Assembly (NCBI RefSeq): GCF_963576675.1 | Contig: NC_088918.1 | Location: 31,405,501 to 31,469,500 of the forward strand | Reading direction: 5' to 3' | DNA: 64,000 nucleotides | From: Euphorbia lathyris | Taxonomy: Eukaryota; Streptophyta; Magnoliopsida; Malpighiales; Euphorbiaceae | Part shown: piece after piece, positions 41,643 through 52,031 of the stretch | Layout of the letters: each line of letters opens with the position of its first letter | Position numbering within the stretch: the first letter of the stretch is position 1 | Position numbers and translations under genes: made by a program | Notes under the pieces: model-generated | What the model was told of the DNA's origin: nothing | Database searches by the model: none | Seen by the model: the letters and a program-made list of their open reading frames with translations, nothing else

Positions 41643-41925
41643 ATGGAAAAATGTTTGCTTTCATTACCCTTATCACTCTTTTCATCAATTCAATACTTTT
41701 CCAATTTCTACTTCATTAAACCTCTAATGGCAGAACTTATCATGGAGGGAACCTGCAATTTCATCTTTTTCTCTGTAATTTTTAATGAGTTGTTTGGTTA
41801 ATTTGCTTGATTGTAACCATTAATTTACTTGATTGATTAATTTCCTAGACATATGATCCGTGCCTTTGAAAGAGAAAGCAGCAATTGTGATCCGCAGAAT
41901 TCGAATTGGCTCTTGTAGCAGTAAC
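41643..41925 (+). pseudogene. Exon-like remnant, unrecognised
   Basis: An ATG-containing stretch, a GT...AG interval with a T-rich end (TTTCCTAG at about 41844), and then an exon-like piece ending ...EFELALVA in the frame that appears to continue at 44043. No domain is recognised. It looks like part of a captured plant gene. Confidence 0.3.
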
Positions 41926-42108
41926 TAACATTCGAGTCCTTGGTACTCGACTCTTTTATTCCCTCAACCACTTTCGATAAATGAAATAAAGAGCAACTCT
42001 GCTGGAGAGACTAAGAAAGAAAAAAGTAGTTAAAGTCACTGAGAAGTGAATCTAGGACGATTGGCCAACCACATAAGCTTGACTTTATATAAAATAGAAA
42101 TAAATAAC

Positions 42109-43942
42109 TGAAGGAAAATAGGCAAACGTTTGGCAGCGAAAATATAAAATTTTAACCTATTTCCTTTAACCAAGACCCGTTAGTCGTTATTTCATATAAA
42201 GAGGGATAGAAGGAAATACATTTCTGAAGAACTATCTACTGTTGCTAGCGAAGTGCCCTCAACTCTAGATCCGAGTTCACGAGCACAAGACAAAATACAA
42301 GATCAAATTAATTAGAATTGAACCAAAGTATAGCAATCAAAATAGACTGCCTCTAATTAATCAACACAAGATCAATGATAACGAGAAAGAGATAAAATCA
42401 ATTGAACGGAAGCAAGCGGTGGAAATCTCATCCTCAATAGAGGGCTCGAAATTTCTCTCTCTCCGGAAGGACTATGGTTGGCCGAAATTCTCAGTAGCAG
42501 GGGGTATTTATAGCCTCTCGTATCTAAACCCTAGTTAGATAGAATTAGGTTATTAAATAAGAGTTATATTTGGAATAATATTCTTGTTATTATTATTATC
42601 TACAATTATATATAAATATAAAGATAATAATAACTTATTGATAGGATAATAATTAGGAGCAATTTAATCTCAATAAACCTCCTAACTTATTTATCCTATA
42701 ATTAATTTAATTCATAATCATAATCTAATTATAATTGTCCGAATTTAAATTAATTCCTTATGTGTCCCTACACATAAAAATCGCCCCTTCTCTTATTATT
42801 GGGCCTTAGTGGACTTAGTTGGGCTTTTGTCAATTAATTAATATCTGTTTCTCTTTTGGGTTCCAAGTCTTATGTGTGACCCATTAGGTTCTTATTGCTT
42901 CTAGCCATATACAACCATTAAATTAATTTCTCAAAATTACATTCAATCTTTGTATAACGGAATGAGTACGCGAACTGTGATTGGCAGATCCGAGACATTC
43001 CCCTAGAGCTATAAGAAGACAGGTTGATTCCGTCATTGACCTTTCCGTATTAGTTACAGTATAATTCGATCCTTTGTCAACTACATCCTTGAACAGAATC
43101 TTATGACTATGGATTATGTCAAGTCACATATAACGAGACGTTCGTTTTACTTGTACAGGCCGAGTTAACTCCAATTAGATAGGTTAAGTGAAATCTTCAT
43201 TTCAAGTCTTAAGCTATCACCTTGCAAGGATTTAGAGTCAAGTCTTCCACAAGCGATCCTTGGACGTATCTCCCATTTATCAGGAGTGACAAATGCTCAA
43301 TCCAATGTTAACTATCCTGCAATTACTTCCTGTGATACCCAACGGCTGCCGTACACACCCCAGAGTCATCCCTGTTATGGATCGTGTTACAACAGGATCA
43401 AAGCATCACATTCCATAATCCAGAATCACTAATTAACATTCCTTTGAGTCTTAGGATTACTTATACCTATTAATACCAATGAGATGAACAGGTGACAAGG
43501 ATAAATCTACCCATCCTGTTATCTCAAGTCGGGCCTCCAATCCTAATGAACCCTTTCATTGGATCCATGCAACTGTCCAGATATCTACATATCTGAAGCT
43601 TGTGAGATCAGCTCTCTGTCTCGACAGAAAACATTGTTACATGCAAGTCTTAACAGTGTTATGTCAATCCCAATTCAAAACATATCACTTGACTTGGGGT
43701 GGTTTTCAGTTTATTAGTTTATTATAATGTTTGTCTCGCTTCATGCTTGTATGAACACTTTATAATCACTTTAAATAAACTTAGGGATTTCCTTTTATTT
43801 AGACTTATTTAGTTCTTTAAAAGTGGTTGCCTTTATACAGTTATGAAACCATATCTTATTAAAACAAATGACATAAAGAACAATTCATTTACAGTAGGTT
43901 TATATCCTAGAACAATTGTCTATAGAACACTAAACCCCAACA
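42109..43942 (-). mobile_element. Solo LTR (1834 bp), unclassified
   Basis: Flanked by ATAAC (42104-42108 and 43943-43947). On the minus strand it starts TGTTGGGGTTTAGTG, has TATAAATA at 42512-42505 and ends CCTTCA, so TG...CA. No gag, pol or PBS sequence is present. The middle (about 42960-43700) is long, non-coding and of mixed composition. The starting sequence looks like LTRs of plant copia or large non-coding retroelements, but I cannot assign it. Confidence 0.65.
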
Positions 43943-44042
43943 ATAACATCATTGGGTCTCATTTCCTTACTCGGTTACTCTCAAACCAACCTGGAAATAG
44001 GAAAGGTTTCGAAATCCTATTAAATCCTGTCAAACAACTAAA

Positions 44043-44437
44043 ATCGTTGCTGATCCAGAAAATGAGTGGGTGATTTCCGAAGGAGTTGCAGTGTTGATTG
44101 AAGGATGTCGATTTAGATTGGAAGCGATACGAACATATGTGTTTGGTGCTATTTCTTCATCATCATCGTCGTGCCTGGATGAATCGGAATTGGAGGAGTT
44201 GCAGTGAAGAACCAGAAATGTTTGTAGAAGCAACTATCTATACGCGAGAGACAAGATGGGTTGGGCAATTTTGCCGTTTTTGCTGAAGAGGCGAATGAAA
44301 AAGCTTCAAGAAGCTCTGGTGGCTTAAAAGAGAGTTGAGGAGAATTACGAAATTGAAAATTTTGGTGCTGTTGAGTTAGAACAGGCTGGGATTGAGATAG
44401 TCCAGAAGAAGGAAGATGAATGGCAAATCAGGGTCTG
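44043..44437 (+). pseudogene. Exon-like remnant, unrecognised
   Basis: Reads VADPENEWVISEGVAVLIEG and on through a Ser run to a stop near 44206, then further coding-like pieces (KKLQEALVA, VELEQAGIEIVQKK) in shifted frames to 44437. The tone is of a plant nuclear gene, but I do not recognise the family. It is broken by stops and probably joins the remnant at 41643-41925. Confidence 0.35.
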
Positions 44438-44528
44438 ATTTTGTAGATGATTTAAATAGTAAAAAACAAAAATAATTTATTTTTAGAGAGAGAAAATATA
44501 GAGAGAGAGAGTGGGTGTGTTTTGATTT

Positions 44529-45865
44529 TTATACACGAGTCCCCGGAAGAAACAACTCAGCAACTACCGTTATTCGATTCCCCTCATTACAAATCGACTC
44601 CACCCTTCGCCGATCATCCGATTGCAACCAAGGATCCTTCCAAACTAAAATTTGATCACCTCTCCCAATTCTCAATCGCACTCCCTCTTGCAAAACTTTA
44701 ATCGAGCTCCATACACTCCTCCAAACAAAACTGGGGTTATTGTCCAATTTGAAAGATAAAAACGAGCCCTGTGAATAATATCTAGCTTTGAACAAACGAC
44801 TCATTAACGTATTCGGATTCTCAATAAGCTTCCAACCTTGTTTTCCAAAAAGAGCAAGATTAAAATCATGTAAGTTCCTGAAACCTAAACCTCCTCTTTC
44901 CTTTTTTATACATAACCGATCCTAATTGCACTAGTGAATCCTACGAGCACCATTAGCCTTCGTACCCCACCAAAAAGAATTCATCATTTTCTGAATCTCA
45001 TCATAAGTGGACTTAGGTAAAAGGAACGTACTCATGCAGAACGTAGGCAAGGATTGAGCAACCAACTTCAACAACACTTCCTTACTTGCATTTGATAAAA
45101 AAAATCTACGTCCAACTTTTGAACCTTTTAATCAATTAGTCATTCAGAAAGCCAAAAATAGCCTTTTGGACCTACCAATAAGCGAGGAAATACCCAGATA
45201 ACGACCTATATCCAAAGGCGTGTGTACCCCAAGAATTCCTTTGATCAGCTCCCTACTCTCACTACTAACATTAGCACTAAAATAAATATCAGACTTATGC
45301 AAATTCACAGCCTGACCCGATATCACCTCAAAGGAACGAAGCACACTACTAATCTGTCTACATTTATCCTTTGTAGCATTGAAAAATAAAAAGCTATCAT
45401 CGGTGAAAATAAGTGGGAGATGCTGGGAGCACCAATACAAACCCGACATCCCGTAATTTTGCCCTCCTATTCAACTTTGGATATTAACCGAGACAAAACT
45501 TCAGTACAGATAATAAATAAATATGGCGATAGAGGATCCCCTTGTCTCGAACCTCTCCTCGGGATCACAGGCCCAAATAAAGCCGAATTGACAGCAACCT
45601 CGTAGGAGACCATGCTAACACACAACATCATCCACCGAACCCACTGATCATGAAAGCCCGTGCGAACTAAAATAGATTTTAGAAAGCCCCAGTCCATCCT
45701 ATCATATGCTTTGCTAATGTCAATCTTTAACGCGACCTCACCCTTACCGCCTTTTTGTTTTCGCTTCATATAATGCATGATTCAAATGCAATTTGCACAC
45801 AATCAATCAATGACCGTCCCGTAATGAAAACAGATTGACTCTCAGAAATAACATTAGGTAATACA
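44529..45865 (-). pseudogene. LINE-2 reverse transcriptase, C-terminal part
   Basis: From 45865: SQSVFITGRSLIDC, VALKIDISKAYDRMDWGFL (RT motif A), GSRQGDPLSPYLF (motif B), then, in another frame, IFTDDSFLF (motif C; FTDD for the usual FADD, one transition away), GQAVNLHKSDIYFS, YLGISSLIGRSK. At 44804-44529 the downstream segment SRLFKARYYSQGSF, VWKDPWL typical of LINE ORF2 tails. Frames shift between about 45450 and 45467 and between 44804 and 45144. Not functional. Confidence 0.85.
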
Positions 45866-47215
45866 TGTTGGTCCTGTGTAACGTGACAAGATTAGTTCTA
45901 AGGGGGGGGGGGGGGGGTTAGGAACTATTTAAAAAATTTCACGTTATGGCTGACTTCTTTTAGTTTTAAGACTTCAACTTAGTCCTTTAGCACAATGATG
46001 CTCAGTAAGATCAGAGGCAAGCTTAGTCAACTGGTGACTAAAACTTCTTCTATCGTGAGTCAGGAGATAGCACTTAAGTCTATTCCTAAACTCAGCTCTC
46101 AGATCACTCAACTCTACGTATGTTCTTTTTAGTTTTTTACTAGGCAATACACAACAAGCAATATAAAAGAGTAAAGGGTTAGAAAGATATTACTCAGCAG
46201 ACTTATCCTGGTTCGGCCTCCTTGCCTACGTCCAGTCCCCGGAATCCTTCCGAGCTTTTTGAATCCACTACTGAGCTCTTTCAGCTAGAGCACAAACCTT
46301 TTATAATAGTCACTGAGTATACAAGAGTACCTTCCTCTATTCTTCTACTGAATACCATCTCTTCTACTGAGTGCTATAACCAAGCAACTCAGCGTCTCCT
46401 TTCTAAACTCTAGAATTGATAAAGTGTTTGTTCTAACAAATTGAAGAACACTTTAGATGAATTAACAATCTAGGCTTTTACACAAAGAATAAGAATTGGT
46501 GTAAGATTTGCTTTGCTTTTCAAGACAGAAACTTCAAGTTGCTATTTGGTCAGCGTTTCGACTTCGTGAAGATCTGCATCGAATGAAGCATTTGAGGGGC
46601 CTATTTATAGTGACAGCTGAGACTCCAGTCATTTTGAATTTCGAAATAACCGTTGGAGGGAAACGGCTTCCTGTCGCTTTCGCTCGGTCAGTGCTCAGCG
46701 TCTTTGGCCAATAAAAATGATGCATCTTCTGTCTTCGTCAGGGATCAATTGCTTTTGCTCAGGTTCGTCAGAGTGTCTCCACATTTACGACAAAGTCTTC
46801 CAGACAGCTTCCTGCTTCGTCTGAATATTTCCCAAAGTGGAAAGACTTTGTCTCTAAGTTGTTCAGGTCATGCTGACCTGACTTCCTTATCTATTGACTC
46901 AACAACTTCAGCATGAAGCTATTGAGAATCCTTCTCGATCCTTCTTGCAGCTGGGTTGAGCTTCGTTCTGCTGGGCCGCAAGGCTTGAAGACGTTGATTG
47001 GGCTTTGACATTCTCTTGTGGGCTTTTGGGCCTTGATCTTTTAATGTCTTTGGATTCTTATAAATTAAATAACTCAACATTGAACAAACACATTAGTATG
47101 AAATAAATCAAAGCATTGAAACTTAATGTGTTAGAATAATTTATCATGGGAATTTAAATCTAACTTAAATAATTTTGTCAAATCAAAATCATTGTGGAAA
47201 TTGTATTTCAAAAAT
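45866..47215 (-). mobile_element. SIRE solo LTR inside LINE-2
   Basis: 1350 bp, TGTTGGTCC... to ...TTTCAAAA (terminal CA changed), with target duplication ATACA (45861-45865 and 47216-47220). The minus-strand TATAAATA lies at about 46609-46602. Removing it rejoins LINE-2 RT from KVLANRLK at 47216 to VISESQS at 45865. A run of 16 G is at 45902-45917. Confidence 0.9.
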
Positions 47216-47340
47216 ACACACTTTAGACGATTAGCCAAAACCTTAGCTATTAATTTATAGAGAACATTGCATAGGAAGATGGGTCTGAGTTCAATCATTC
47301 TTACCGGATTATCGCACTTTGGAATGAGAGTAACAATAGT
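47216..47340 (-). pseudogene. LINE-2 reverse transcriptase, N-terminal piece
   Basis: Reads [20 protein letters not shown] and [20 protein letters not shown], the conserved start of plant LINE RT. Continues after the solo LTR at 45865. Confidence 0.85.
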
Positions 47341-47765
47341 ATCATTCTTTTATTTATCTCTTTATTCTCTTTTTCTTTTATCTAATTTTAGTAAAAAATA
47401 TAATTTTAATATTTTAAAATATTATTTATAATATTTAAACTAAAAATATAATCTTTTTATTTTTAATAAAATATTTATTAATAACTATCAATATTTATAT
47501 TTATGTGAATGTTTTAAGAGCATTTTCAATGGTTCATATCCACAACCACTCAATATACATGACACATTATCATTGTAAGATTTTTTTTAATAAACTTCAT
47601 TTTATTAAACTATTAACTGTAATGGTTAAACTCTATAACCACTCAATCATAAGGGAGCCACCAATCATAAGAGATCCACCAATCAATTAAACTTTATTAT
47701 ATTATTTTAAAAATTAAAAATATATTATAAAAATAGTCATACTTAATGGCCTTGTTTGGTAAAAA
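47341..47765. other. AT-rich non-coding DNA
   Basis: No gene or repeat boundary is seen. TTTTATTT and AATATTTA runs predominate. Confidence 0.55.
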
Positions 47766-48036
47766 GGAGGAAGTAACACCTCAGTTCTATCGTTACTGTT
47801 TTATATTATATATAGACATGAAGAGAATTAGAGAGATTTTAGAAATTAATTTAAATTATGTAGAACTCTTAGATATAGTACGGATAAAATAATATTTTTA
47901 TAGATAAATATAATAATATAATTAAAATTAATATATTATATATTATATTATATTTTTTATCAGTAAAAAAATGACATCTCAACTCTATCGTTACTGAAAG
48001 TGTCCTCACCTAAGAGGAGGTTCTCACTTGATCCCT

Positions 48037-48078
<42 letters not shown>

Positions 48079-48091
48079 GCTGTTGTCATGG

Positions 48092-48145
48092 GGGTTCAAA
48101 CCTTGGACCATTTGTTTACACTCCAAATTACTTACCACTGAGCCA
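48092..48145 (-). promoter_or_regulatory. tRNA-like A and B boxes, left arm
   Basis: Minus-strand TGGCTCAGTGGTAAG (48145-48131) fits the A-box TRGCNNAGYNGG; GGTTTGAACCC (48102-48092) is one change from a B-box core. Spacing is about 30 bp. A SINE-type or tRNA-derived sequence is suggested, not a functional tRNA: no cloverleaf can be drawn. Confidence 0.4.
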
Positions 48146-50031
48146 ATTACTTTCCTTATGTGATATGTGCCGCGCTGATTAATATATCATCGCACTGTAG
48201 CTTTCATTGTTTAATATTTGACACATACACTTATTAATATTGATTAAATATGCATAATAATGAATTATTAATAGAAAAAAAAAAGAAATGTGCATAATAA
48301 TGAATTATTAATAGAAAAAATTCAAGAACATGCTCCAATTTCTTATTTATTTAATTCCTTTATATTTTGTAATTTATGTTATATAAGAAAATATATTTTT
48401 TTAAACATACGTTATAACATATAATTTAACTTTTTTTTTTGAAACAACATATATTTTAACTTTTAAAACGCGAACTATGAAGTTTAGAACGTACGACATA
48501 TTTTTTAGAACATACGTTATGTTTTTTAGAACATGTGTTATGTTTTTTCGAATATGAGTTATAAATTATATTTTTGGAAAAAATGAAAAAACGATCCAAA
48601 TATCTACTGATTTTTTTAGAACATTATACTTAATTTTTGGAACACAAACTACAAACTTTAGAACATACGTTATGTTTTTTAGAACATGTGTTATGTTTTT
48701 TCGAACATGAGTTATAAATTATATTTTTGGAACAAATGAAAAAACAATCCAGATATCTACTGATTTTTTTAGAACATTATACTTAATTTTTGGAGCACAA
48801 ACTATAAACTTTAGAACATACGTTATGTTATTTAGAATATGAGTTATAAATTATATTATAGAACAAATGCAAAAATGATCCATATATTACTGTTTTTTAA
48901 ACAACAATTGTTTTCCTTATCCATTATGGAGCGCGCCGATTAATATACCATTATCCATGTAGCTTCTATTGTTTAATATTAGACATATACACTTATTAAA
49001 TATCGATTAAATGTGCATAATAATAAATTATTAATAGAAAAAAAAAAGAAATGTGCATAATAACGAATTATTAATAGAACAAAAAAATTCAAAAACATGC
49101 TCCAATTTTTTATTTATTTAATTTCTCTATATTTTTTTGTAATTTATGTTTTTAAATGTTAAGGACGGAATTCTAAATAATGTTACATAATTCTAAACTT
49201 TATAATTTATGTTCTCCAAATTAAGTATAATGTTTAAAAAAATCAGTAAATATCTCGATCATTTTTGCATTTGTTCTATAATATAATTTATAACTCATGT
49301 TCGAAAAAACGTAACGCATGTTCTAAAAAACATAACACATGTTCTAAAGTTTATAGTTTATGTTCCAAAAATTAAGTATAATGTTTTAAAAAAATCAGTA
49401 GATATCTGGATCGTTTTTTCATTTGTTCTATAATATAATTTATAACTCATGTTCGAAAAAACATAACACATGTTCTAAAAAAACATGACGTATGTTCTAA
49501 AAAATATATCGTACGTTCTAAACTTTATAGTTCGTGTTTGTTCTATAATATAAATTATAACTCATGTTCGAAAAAACATAACGTATATTTTCTTATATAA
49601 CATAAATTACAAAAATATAGAGGAATTAAATAAAAAATTAGACCATGTTCTTGTATTTTTTTCTATTAATAATTCATTATTATGCATATTTCTTTTTTTC
49701 TATTAATAATTCATTATTATGCATATTTAATCGATATTAATAAGTGCATGCGTCAAATATTAAACAATATTTAGAACATCGTCCTTAACATTTTAAAACA
49801 TAAATTACAAAAATATGGAGAAATTAAATAAATAAGAAATTAGAGCATGTTCTTGGATTTTTTTTATTAATAATTAATTATTATGCACGTTTCTTTTTTT
49901 TCTATTAATAATTCATTATAATGCACATTTAATCGATATTAATAAGTGCATGCGTCAAATATTAAACAATAGAAGCTAGAAGTGCAGTGGTATATTAATC
50001 AGCGCGCGACATAACACACAAGAAAAGTAAT

Positions 50032-50085
50032 TAGCTTAGTGGTAAGTAATAAGGAGTGTAAACAAAGGGTCCAAGGTGTCAAACC
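50032..50085 (+). promoter_or_regulatory. tRNA-like A and B boxes, right arm
   Basis: Inverted counterpart of the left-arm boxes: TAGCTTAGTGGTAAG at 50032-50046 and GGTGTCAAACC at 50075-50085, the latter degenerate. Confidence 0.35.
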
Positions 50086-50196
50086 CCCATGGCAGCAGCA
50101 TTTTTTTTTAATTTTTAGACTCAAAACTACGTAGTTTTAGGTGGTTCTCACCTAAGCAAGTGTCCTCACCTAAGAAAGGGTTCTCACAAGAGCCCT

Positions 50197-50247
<51 letters not shown>

Positions 50248-50436
50248 AATTAGAGAGATTTTAGGGATGAATTTAAATTCAGTAGAACTCTTAAATATAG
50301 TACGGATAAAATAATATTTTTATAGATAATATAATTAAAATTAATATATTATATATTATATTATATTTTTTATCAATAAAAAAGGAGGAATTGACACCTC
50401 AGCTCCATCGTTATCGTTTTATATTATATATAGATT

Positions 50437-51400
50437 CAATACCATGAATATAGTTGGTGCATTTGTTAGCCCAAATGGCATCACTAGAAATTTATAACCG
50501 AGTGCAAACCACGGTCTCTGGAATACTCGCACATGCTATTCGTAATTGCCAATACCCATATCTCAAATCAATTTTTGAGAAAACAATGGCTCCCTTTGAT
50601 TGATCTAGAAAATCGTCAATCGTTGGCAACAGATACTTATTCTTAACGATCACTTTGTTAAGTTGTCTATAGTCAATGCATAGTCGCATGCTTCCATCTT
50701 TATTTTGTCACAAACAAAACCAGTGCTCCCTATGATGAAATACTTAGTATTAATGAATCCCTTTTCTAGCAGCTCCTCCAATTGCTTCTTTAACTCCTGT
50801 AATTCTACTAAGACCATCCTATAAGGTGCAATATAAATTGGAGCAACTCCCGTCAAAGTTTCAATGGAGAAATCCACATCATGTTGAGGCTGTAAGCTAG
50901 ACAAGTCATCAAGAGACACTTTTGGAAATTCTCTTATCACTGAAATCTCCTCCAAGCTAGGACTTGTCTCGTTCAGATCAATAACATAGGCTAGATATGC
51001 TTCATATCCTTCTAAGATCAATCGTTTAGATGTCTTTGATGAGATGACACATGTTGGTATAACTCGACGTTCCCCTACAAAAATTATCTTCTGTTTGACT
51101 GAAAAGATTCCATCACTACCTCTTTGGTATAGCAGTTTACTATTGCTTTATGTTGTGCTAACCAATCCATCCCTAATATAACATCAATCTCTCTCAAATC
51201 CATCAGGATCAAATCGATAGGTAATTATATGTCCACAATCTTGACTAGACCCACCCTTTTCACGTTATTCACTATCACACTTTTCCCTATAAGTACATGA
51301 ACTTTTAAGTCATATCCTAAAGCTTTATTCTCTCTTGGGATTTGGGATGCAAAAACTTGTGCAATATATGAATATGTTGAGCCTGATATTTTATGATAGT
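50437..51400 (-). pseudogene. Decayed Ty3/gypsy protease-RT fragment
   Basis: Minus strand: protease end (LREIDVILGMDWLAQHKA at about 51200), linker (FPKVSLDDLSSLQPQHDVDF), RT start ([63 protein letters not shown] at 50470), stopping at 50437 against the AT-rich repeat. It resembles Tekay/Del-type chromoviruses. Frames shift several times. No LTR was found. Confidence 0.8.
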
Positions 51401-51924
51401 TTCGATTTTATGGTATTTAGATAATAGTTTATGTGTTTGATATTTTCATAATAAAAGACAATTACGTAGTGTTTATTCCCTTATAAAGTTATAATAATAC
51501 CACGCAATAAGTTTCTTATATTAAAGATAAAACTAAAACAGTTGCCCCACCCATCGGGCATGAACTAATGTTCGTTGGGCAACCGAAAGAATGATTCTGA
51601 TAAAAAAAAAACTAAAAACTAAAAAATATATTTTTATAATATTATATATTCTTTTGATTTTATAAAAACCATAGATATTTTTAAACACATAATTTTTTTA
51701 TGAAGATATTCCATGTATTTTTAGTACTAAATAATAACTAGAGCAATAAATGTGTGCTAGCTTTTTTTTATTCATGGATTAACAAAAAAAAAAATCATTT
51801 GAAACTAATGTTGAATGCAATTTACAACATATTACACATTTATTTCTAGGTTGTGGTTTCAAAAAAATAAATAAATAAATACAAGATTTGAAAATTTACA
51901 ACTTGGTAAACAAATTAATTAATG
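51401..51924. other. Downstream region of the U-box gene
   Basis: AT-rich. Minus-strand AATAAA signals at about 51843 lie about 80 bp after the stop and could direct polyadenylation. A short GC-richer stretch at 51540-51600 (CCCCACCCATCGGGC) has no recognised role. Confidence 0.45.
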
Positions 51925-51967
51925 CTAGCTTACAATGGTTGTTCTTGAGAAGGTACTCAATGTAGTT

Positions 51968-52031
<64 letters not shown>

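Larger units (their letters stand above)
41541..44530. mobile_element. Long-inverted-repeat segment with gene remnants (Pack-MULE candidate)
   Basis: Arms of about 58 bp at 41541-41598 and 44471-44530 are inverted copies (AAAATCAAAACAC...TCTCTCTAAAAAT). Between them are exon-like pieces and a solo LTR. No target duplication could be confirmed outside the arms, and the right arm abuts LINE-2, so the element may be truncated. Confidence 0.45.
44531..47340 (-). mobile_element. LINE-2: 5'-truncated L1-type element
   Basis: Minus-strand reverse transcriptase to 3' end. It begins inside the RT at about 47340 (a usual 5' truncation) and runs to the TPGTRV-like end at 44529. It is interrupted by a SIRE solo LTR at 45866-47215. 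Confidence 0.85.
48001..50243. mobile_element. AT-rich inverted-repeat element with tRNA-like boxes
   Basis: Arms 48074-48880 and about 49140-50101 are inverted copies, including GGAGTGTAAACAAA-like phrases, the CGATTAATAAGTG region and about three tandem units of a 150-170-bp module with TAGAACATACGTTATG. Direct copies of TGTCCTCACCTAAGA, each followed by a (TA)n run, mark 48001 and 50161. Each arm has RNA polymerase III-type boxes (see separate entries). No transposase is encoded. Family not recognised. Confidence 0.65.
47822..50433. repeat. Direct repeat flanking the 2-kb inverted-repeat element
   Basis: 47822-47996 and 50244-50433 share about 150 bp (GAATTAGAGAGATTTTAG..., ATAATATTTTTATAG, TATATTATATTATATTTTTTAT) in the same direction. 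The phrase CACCTCAGYTCYATCGTTAY is seen at about 47777, 47974 and 50395. Perhaps an older repeat was split or duplicated around the inverted element. Confidence 0.6.

Noticed and set aside
48092..48145. Functional tRNA gene
   Set aside because: Only A- and B-box-like segments are seen; acceptor and anticodon stems cannot be paired.
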